From Planctomycetota bacterium (GTDB taxonomy: Bacteria > Planctomycetota > Planctomycetia > Pirellulales > UBA1268), in the NCBI GenBank assembly GCA_003670825.1, contig QWQL01000156.1:1-19781 (forward strand): 19,781 bases of DNA, in the 5' to 3' direction. Each line of letters opens with the position of its first letter. Within the stretch, counting starts at the first letter, position 1. Of this stretch, positions 14,371-19,781 are shown piece after piece. The notes beneath the pieces were generated by a model that was not told where the DNA came from, did no database searches, and saw nothing but the letters and a program-made list of their open reading frames with translations. The translations under genes were made by a program, and so were the position numbers.

Positions 14371-14376
14371 AGTATA
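14371..14376 (-). promoter_or_regulatory. -10 element candidate upstream of the Minf_1886 gene
   Basis: TATACT on the minus strand (5 of 6 to TATAAT) in an otherwise GC-rich gap. RNA would start about 18 nt before the ATG. No good -35 was found at 16-18 nt, so this may be a weak or activator-dependent promoter. Confidence 0.3.
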
Positions 14377-14445
14377 TCCCACCCCGTGCTTCGACCGAGA
14401 CACCGGCCTGCCGGAGCCAGCCCGCGGGCCTTGGCCCCGCCTCGG

Positions 14446-15441
14446 TCAGCGAACCGCCGGGGCCCCGGCAGGCGGCCCGGCCGCCTGCGCCGTGAGATCC
14501 TCCAGCACGTATTTGTAACCGAAGGGGGTCATCGGCTTGGCAAAGTCACGGATCAGATCGAGGCCCTTATCGATCAGATTGGTGCGGGGATCGAACTGAA
14601 AGACGTCACGATCCTGGCCACCTGGCTTGTAGATCTGGATCGCGAAGGGCATCAGGTCGCGGGCCTGGAGGATCAGTTCCACCTTGGAAAAGTTGGCGGC
14701 GTCGGCCTGGAACCGCGGCAGCGACTCCAGCCAAATCTGGTCGCGGACGTCGGGTGGCGTGACGATCCGCATCCAATATCGCTTCCGCAGCGTGTCTGCC
14801 TTGGCGCCGAAGACGAACGGCAGCGGGCCATCGCTGATCGCCTTGCCCCGCATCTCCGGCGGTAGCTTCGTTTCCCTGAGCTGCCGTTCGGAGTGCCGAA
14901 ACTCGTAGACGCTCTCACCATTGCAGACCCAGTGCTCACCGGTGTCGCCACCGCGAACCTCGTATCGTCGGGCTTCGGGGATCCACTGCTTCGTCTCCTT
15001 GACGCGAAACAGACCCTTGTCCGGGGCGGCGTACTTCAGTTCGCCGGTGCTTTCCGCGAAGGCAAGCCGCTCGCCGTTGGCATCGGCCGGGCTCCAGGCG
15101 TTGTATTCCCACTTGTGAAACGTGCACGACCAGGTGCGAACTGCTGCATTGCGGCTCTCCCAGGCGGCGAGCAGCTGATCGAGCGCGGCCTGCTGCTCGG
15201 GCGAAAGCACCACGGGTTGCTGCGGCGGCGGAGCGACCGCAGCGTTCCGCGGTGCTGGCTGCTGCGGCGCTGGCGCTGGCGGCTGCTGCTGCTGCGGCGG
15301 CGCTGGCTGCTGCGGCGGCACGACCTGTCCACCCGGGCCCTGCCCATGGGCGTCGCCTCGCGGGCCTCTGGCTCCAATCACGGCCAGGAGCAGGGCGATG
15401 CTCACGCCGCGGCGCGACGACTGGGTCAGGCGACGGGGCAT
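14446..15441 (-). CDS. Secreted TIGR03009 domain protein (planctomycete-specific)
   Basis: 331 residues. A basic N-terminus and hydrophobic segment (about 13-24) form a probable signal peptide. A Pro/Gln-rich spacer follows (about 37-77, runs of PQQP and PAP), encoded by CTG/CGG-like triplets. The mature domain (about 80-318) begins LDQLLAAWESRNAAVRTWSC and has WEYNAW, GELKYAAPDKGLFRVKE, WVCNGESVYEF, PPEMRGKAISDGPLPFVFGAKA and GYKYVLEDL. This is the pattern of the planctomycete TIGR03009 domain, present in many copies in some genomes; its function is unknown and a LolA-like beta fold is my guess. ATG 15441 has GGAG 7 nt upstream; ATG 15456, five codons earlier, has none. It lies 121 nt after nadE on the same strand. 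Confidence 0.85.
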   Translation of the reverse strand: MPRRLTQSSRRGVSIALLLAVIGARGPRGDAHGQGPGGQVVPPQQPAPPQQQQPPAPAPQQPAPRNAAVAPPPQQPVVLSPEQQAALDQLLAAWESRNAAVRTWSCTFHKWEYNAWSPADANGERLAFAESTGELKYAAPDKGLFRVKETKQWIPEARRYEVRGGDTGEHWVCNGESVYEFRHSERQLRETKLPPEMRGKAISDGPLPFVFGAKADTLRKRYWMRIVTPPDVRDQIWLESLPRFQADAANFSKVELILQARDLMPFAIQIYKPGGQDRDVFQFDPRTNLIDKGLDLIRDFAKPMTPFGYKYVLEDLTAQAAGPPAGAPAVR

Positions 15442-15562
15442 GGTGGCACTCCGCATGGCAGTCCGGGTAGGACGCGGACTCTAGCAGCCCTGACCCGACC
15501 GGGCGAGGCCGTTTCGCCAGGAGTTTGTGGCTCCTTTTCACGCGGCGGCAGCCCACGTTGGC

Positions 15563-17572
15563 TCAGCCGCCGGCGGCGACCGCCGCCCGCAGGTCGGCGA
15601 GTTCGCGGGCAAAACCGCCGGAGAGGATCGGAAACCGGCACCAGGTCTTGGGGTCGAGATTTTCATCGTCGAGATGGAACGACGGCGCGTACCGCTCCCG
15701 CTTCCACTGGTTGCGGCTCCAGAGCGTGAAGAACCGCTCTGTCCAGAGGGCCAGTTGGTCTGCCCCGTGCACCGGAAACTCGCGGCGCAGCCGCTGCCAC
15801 GCGTCGAGAGGCGTCTGCTTGTCGCGGATCGCGGATCGCTCGATCGCGTCGAGCACATCGTAGGGCATCAGGTCCGACTCATCGGTTTGCCCCGCGGCAG
15901 CCGGCCGCAGTTCGGCCGTTGGGGCCTGGGCATTTACGGCGGCGAGGGCCGGGATCGGGCCGATACCGGCGGGACCGTGCCGCTCCAGCCAGCACAGCCA
16001 GCGGCGGAGGTAGGCCTTGTCGATCCCCGCCAGCGGAGCGATGCCGCCTGACGTGTCGCCGTCCATCGTCGCATAACCAACGGCCGCCTCGGAACGGTTG
16101 CTCGTCGATACCAGCAAGGCCCCGGTGATGTTGGCGAGCATCCACACCCCCGGTGATCGGGCCCGCGCCTGGATGTTCTGCAGGGCGACGTCGTCGCGGC
16201 CCCAGTCCAGCGGACGGCCGATGGCCCGCGACACGAGCGCCTCGTACCCCCGAACGATCGCCTCCACGTCGAACTCGTGAAAGACAGCCCCGAGCGCTGC
16301 GGCCAGGCCCGCAGCCGCGGTCCTGGTCACGTCCCCGGAGTTGGCCGTCGCCTGGTAGACGCAGGTCAGCGTCGCTCCCACCAGTCGGCCGAGCGGGTCG
16401 ACAGCGGCGGAGTCAGCCGTCGGCATTGGCAGCCCCATCCGGATCGCGGTGGCCGCCGGGGATGACTCGCGGGCCGCGAACCGTACGGCGAGCGCCACCA
16501 AGCAGGCGACCGCGGACGAATCGGCTCCCCCGCTGGACGAGACGACGAACCCCTGCGACCTGCTCTTTCGCATGTAGTCGAACAGGCCGAGCGACACCGC
16601 CCTGGCAAACTCCTCCTCCTTGACGCAGCCGCCATGCTCCCAAGCGTCACGGCCATCCGGCGGCATCTGGAAGGCCGCGGCAGCGGCCATCGGCAACTCG
16701 AACGGCACGGCCACGCGGTCACCCTCGACGGCATCTGCCACTGGGTCGATCGCCAGCCGAGACTGCGCCAGCCGCAACGAGTCGAGGTCGACGTCGGCCA
16801 CGGTCAACAGTCTGTCGGCGAAGGAGAACCGCCGACCTGCGGCGAGCATCCGGCCGCCGGCCGCCACCAGCACGCCGCCGTCGTAAATGGCCCGACCCGC
16901 CTCGTTGCCGACGAGGTTGGCGTACACGTAGGCCGCCGCGAAGGCGCGGGATCCCTCGAGGACGAAGCGCCGCCGAATCTCGTCCTTGCCGAAGGCGAAG
17001 TGGCTGGCCGAGGGATTGAGGATCACGTCGATGCCGCGGGCCGTGAGCACGGCCCCCGGCCGATCGGCAACCCAGGCGTCCTCGCAGATCTCGAAGCCGA
17101 CGCGAACGCCGCCGCAGTCGAACCGCAGGTCTCCGATCGGGACGTCGCGACCGCCGATCGACACGCTGCCGCGGCGGCCCCGAACCCAGGGCCGGAACCA
17201 CCGTGGCTCGTAGTGGATGCCGTCTCCCGCGAGGTGCTGCTTGCAGGCAATGCCGGTGATCCGTCCGTCGGCCACGAAGGCAGCCGCGTCATACAGCCCA
17301 CTCTCGAAGCGAATCGGCAGGCCGATGGCCACGGCGATGCCGCTGGTGTGCGCCGCCACCTCCTGGAGAACCTCGATGGCCAATCGCTGCACGCCGGGCG
17401 ACTGAAAAGCGTCTTCGCAGCCGTAGCCGGTGATGCAGAGCTCCGGCAGGCAGAGGATCGACACGTTCGCCTTCCGAGCGGCGGCGATCGCGGCCACGAT
17501 CCGGTCGCGATTGCCGTCCCAGTCGAGGGGCGTCTGGTTGAGGGCACAGCCGGCGACGCGGATCAGGTGCAT
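15563..17572 (-). CDS. nadE: Glutamine-dependent NAD+ synthetase
   Basis: Last step of NAD+ synthesis: ATP-dependent amidation of nicotinate adenine dinucleotide with ammonia released from glutamine. The 669 residues comprise an N-terminal nitrilase-type glutaminase (1-~275) with the Glu-Lys-Cys triad at Glu44 (LPELCITGYG), Lys111 (CKQHLAGDG) and Cys163 (GFEICEDAW). The C-terminal synthetase (about 320-650) has the PP-loop SSSGGADSS (345-353) and STSNRSEAAVGYATMDGDTSGGIAP (489-513 region) for NaAD and ammonia-tunnel contacts. Length and order match the long bacterial form such as the mycobacterial enzyme, not the short NH3-dependent form. It follows speA by 159 nt on the same strand; only a weak GAAG-type SD precedes the ATG. 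Confidence 0.95.
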   Translation of the reverse strand: MHLIRVAGCALNQTPLDWDGNRDRIVAAIAAARKANVSILCLPELCITGYGCEDAFQSPGVQRLAIEVLQEVAAHTSGIAVAIGLPIRFESGLYDAAAFVADGRITGIACKQHLAGDGIHYEPRWFRPWVRGRRGSVSIGGRDVPIGDLRFDCGGVRVGFEICEDAWVADRPGAVLTARGIDVILNPSASHFAFGKDEIRRRFVLEGSRAFAAAYVYANLVGNEAGRAIYDGGVLVAAGGRMLAAGRRFSFADRLLTVADVDLDSLRLAQSRLAIDPVADAVEGDRVAVPFELPMAAAAAFQMPPDGRDAWEHGGCVKEEEFARAVSLGLFDYMRKSRSQGFVVSSSGGADSSAVACLVALAVRFAARESSPAATAIRMGLPMPTADSAAVDPLGRLVGATLTCVYQATANSGDVTRTAAAGLAAALGAVFHEFDVEAIVRGYEALVSRAIGRPLDWGRDDVALQNIQARARSPGVWMLANITGALLVSTSNRSEAAVGYATMDGDTSGGIAPLAGIDKAYLRRWLCWLERHGPAGIGPIPALAAVNAQAPTAELRPAAAGQTDESDLMPYDVLDAIERSAIRDKQTPLDAWQRLRREFPVHGADQLALWTERFFTLWSRNQWKRERYAPSFHLDDENLDPKTWCRFPILSGGFARELADLRAAVAAGG

Positions 17573-17731
17573 GGTGGCTTCACTTCAGACCTCGGGCCGC
17601 CTCTCGGACACGATCGCTGGGGTCGGCGGAGGTCGACGAGCGGGGGCCGCGCCCAGGCGATAATCCGAAGGACCGCACCGCGGAGACTTCTGTTGCCCCC
17701 GAGCCGTCGATCCACCGAAACCGAACCCGCT

Positions 17732-19648
<1,917 letters not shown>

Positions 19649-19721
19649 TCCTGGCCCTCGCTGGGGAAGAGGTCTCGCGGCCCACCTTTGAACCGTCCGG
19701 CCACACAGTCGGATGAACACG

Positions 19722-19745
19722 AAAACGCTAGCCAGAGTGTAGCGT
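19722..19745 (-). terminator. Weak terminator candidate upstream of speA
   Basis: Minus strand: ACGCTA (19740-19745), 9-nt loop, TAGCGT (19725-19730), then TTT. It could end a transcript entering from the right. The stem is only 6 bp and the T-run short. TACACT inside the left arm could instead be a -10 box for speA. Confidence 0.3.
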
Positions 19746-19781
19746 CGTCAGCCCGCATGGCCATGCCAATCCGAGCCGGCG

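Noticed and set aside
15500..15545. AGGAG/CTCCT hairpin after nadE as a terminator
   Set aside because: Only a 5-bp stem and no T-run follows on the minus strand.

Overview
The window is GC-rich, with codon third positions almost all G or C in the coding frames. It most likely comes from the chromosome of a planctomycete (Planctomycetota, PVC group). Two genes point there: one encodes a secreted protein of the planctomycete-specific TIGR03009 type, the other a small cytosolic protein of the Minf_1886 type known from Planctomycetes and Verrucomicrobia. GTG and TTG starts are used, and good Shine-Dalgarno (SD) sequences are common. I see no tRNA, rRNA, CRISPR array, transposase, integrase or phage gene. 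This is a conserved core region with a few lineage-specific genes.

Layout. (1) 1-5.6 kb, minus strand: a membrane pyrophosphatase (hppA, cut by the left edge, with its own sigma70-like promoter), then a gyrA-ugd transcription unit that ends in a candidate terminator just upstream of hppA. (2) 5.7-10.4 kb, plus strand: a compact three-gene unit with two tandem ArnT/PMT-like membrane glycosyltransferases and an ArnC/GtrB/DPM1-like polyprenyl-phosphate glycosyltransferase whose start overlaps the preceding stop by 4 nt. Together they form a sugar-lipid donor synthase plus two sugar transferases acting outside the inner membrane, probably for envelope glycan or lipid A modification. (3) 10.4-11.5 kb, minus strand: a MEKHLA (PAS-related) protein and an exported glutathione peroxidase. 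(4) 11.5-13.0 kb, plus strand: a sigma54-dependent activator that lacks any N-terminal sensor domain. A run of three related half-sites lies directly before its ribosome binding site. (5) 13.1-15.4 kb, minus strand: TIGR03009 secreted protein, Minf_1886 protein, a 35-residue membrane peptide too short for usual gene calling, and a four-helix membrane protein. (6) 15.6-19.6 kb, minus strand: glutamine-dependent NAD+ synthetase (nadE) and biosynthetic arginine decarboxylase (speA).

Several starts were chosen by combining SD position, promoter position and third-position GC. The extended versions of gyrA, the sigma54 activator, speA, the four-helix membrane protein and the TIGR03009 protein are all less well supported than the shorter starts given here. 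I did not find a clear new defence or mobile system. The most worthwhile leads are the glycosyltransferase module, the 35-residue membrane peptide with its neighbours, and the half-site cluster in front of the sigma54 activator.
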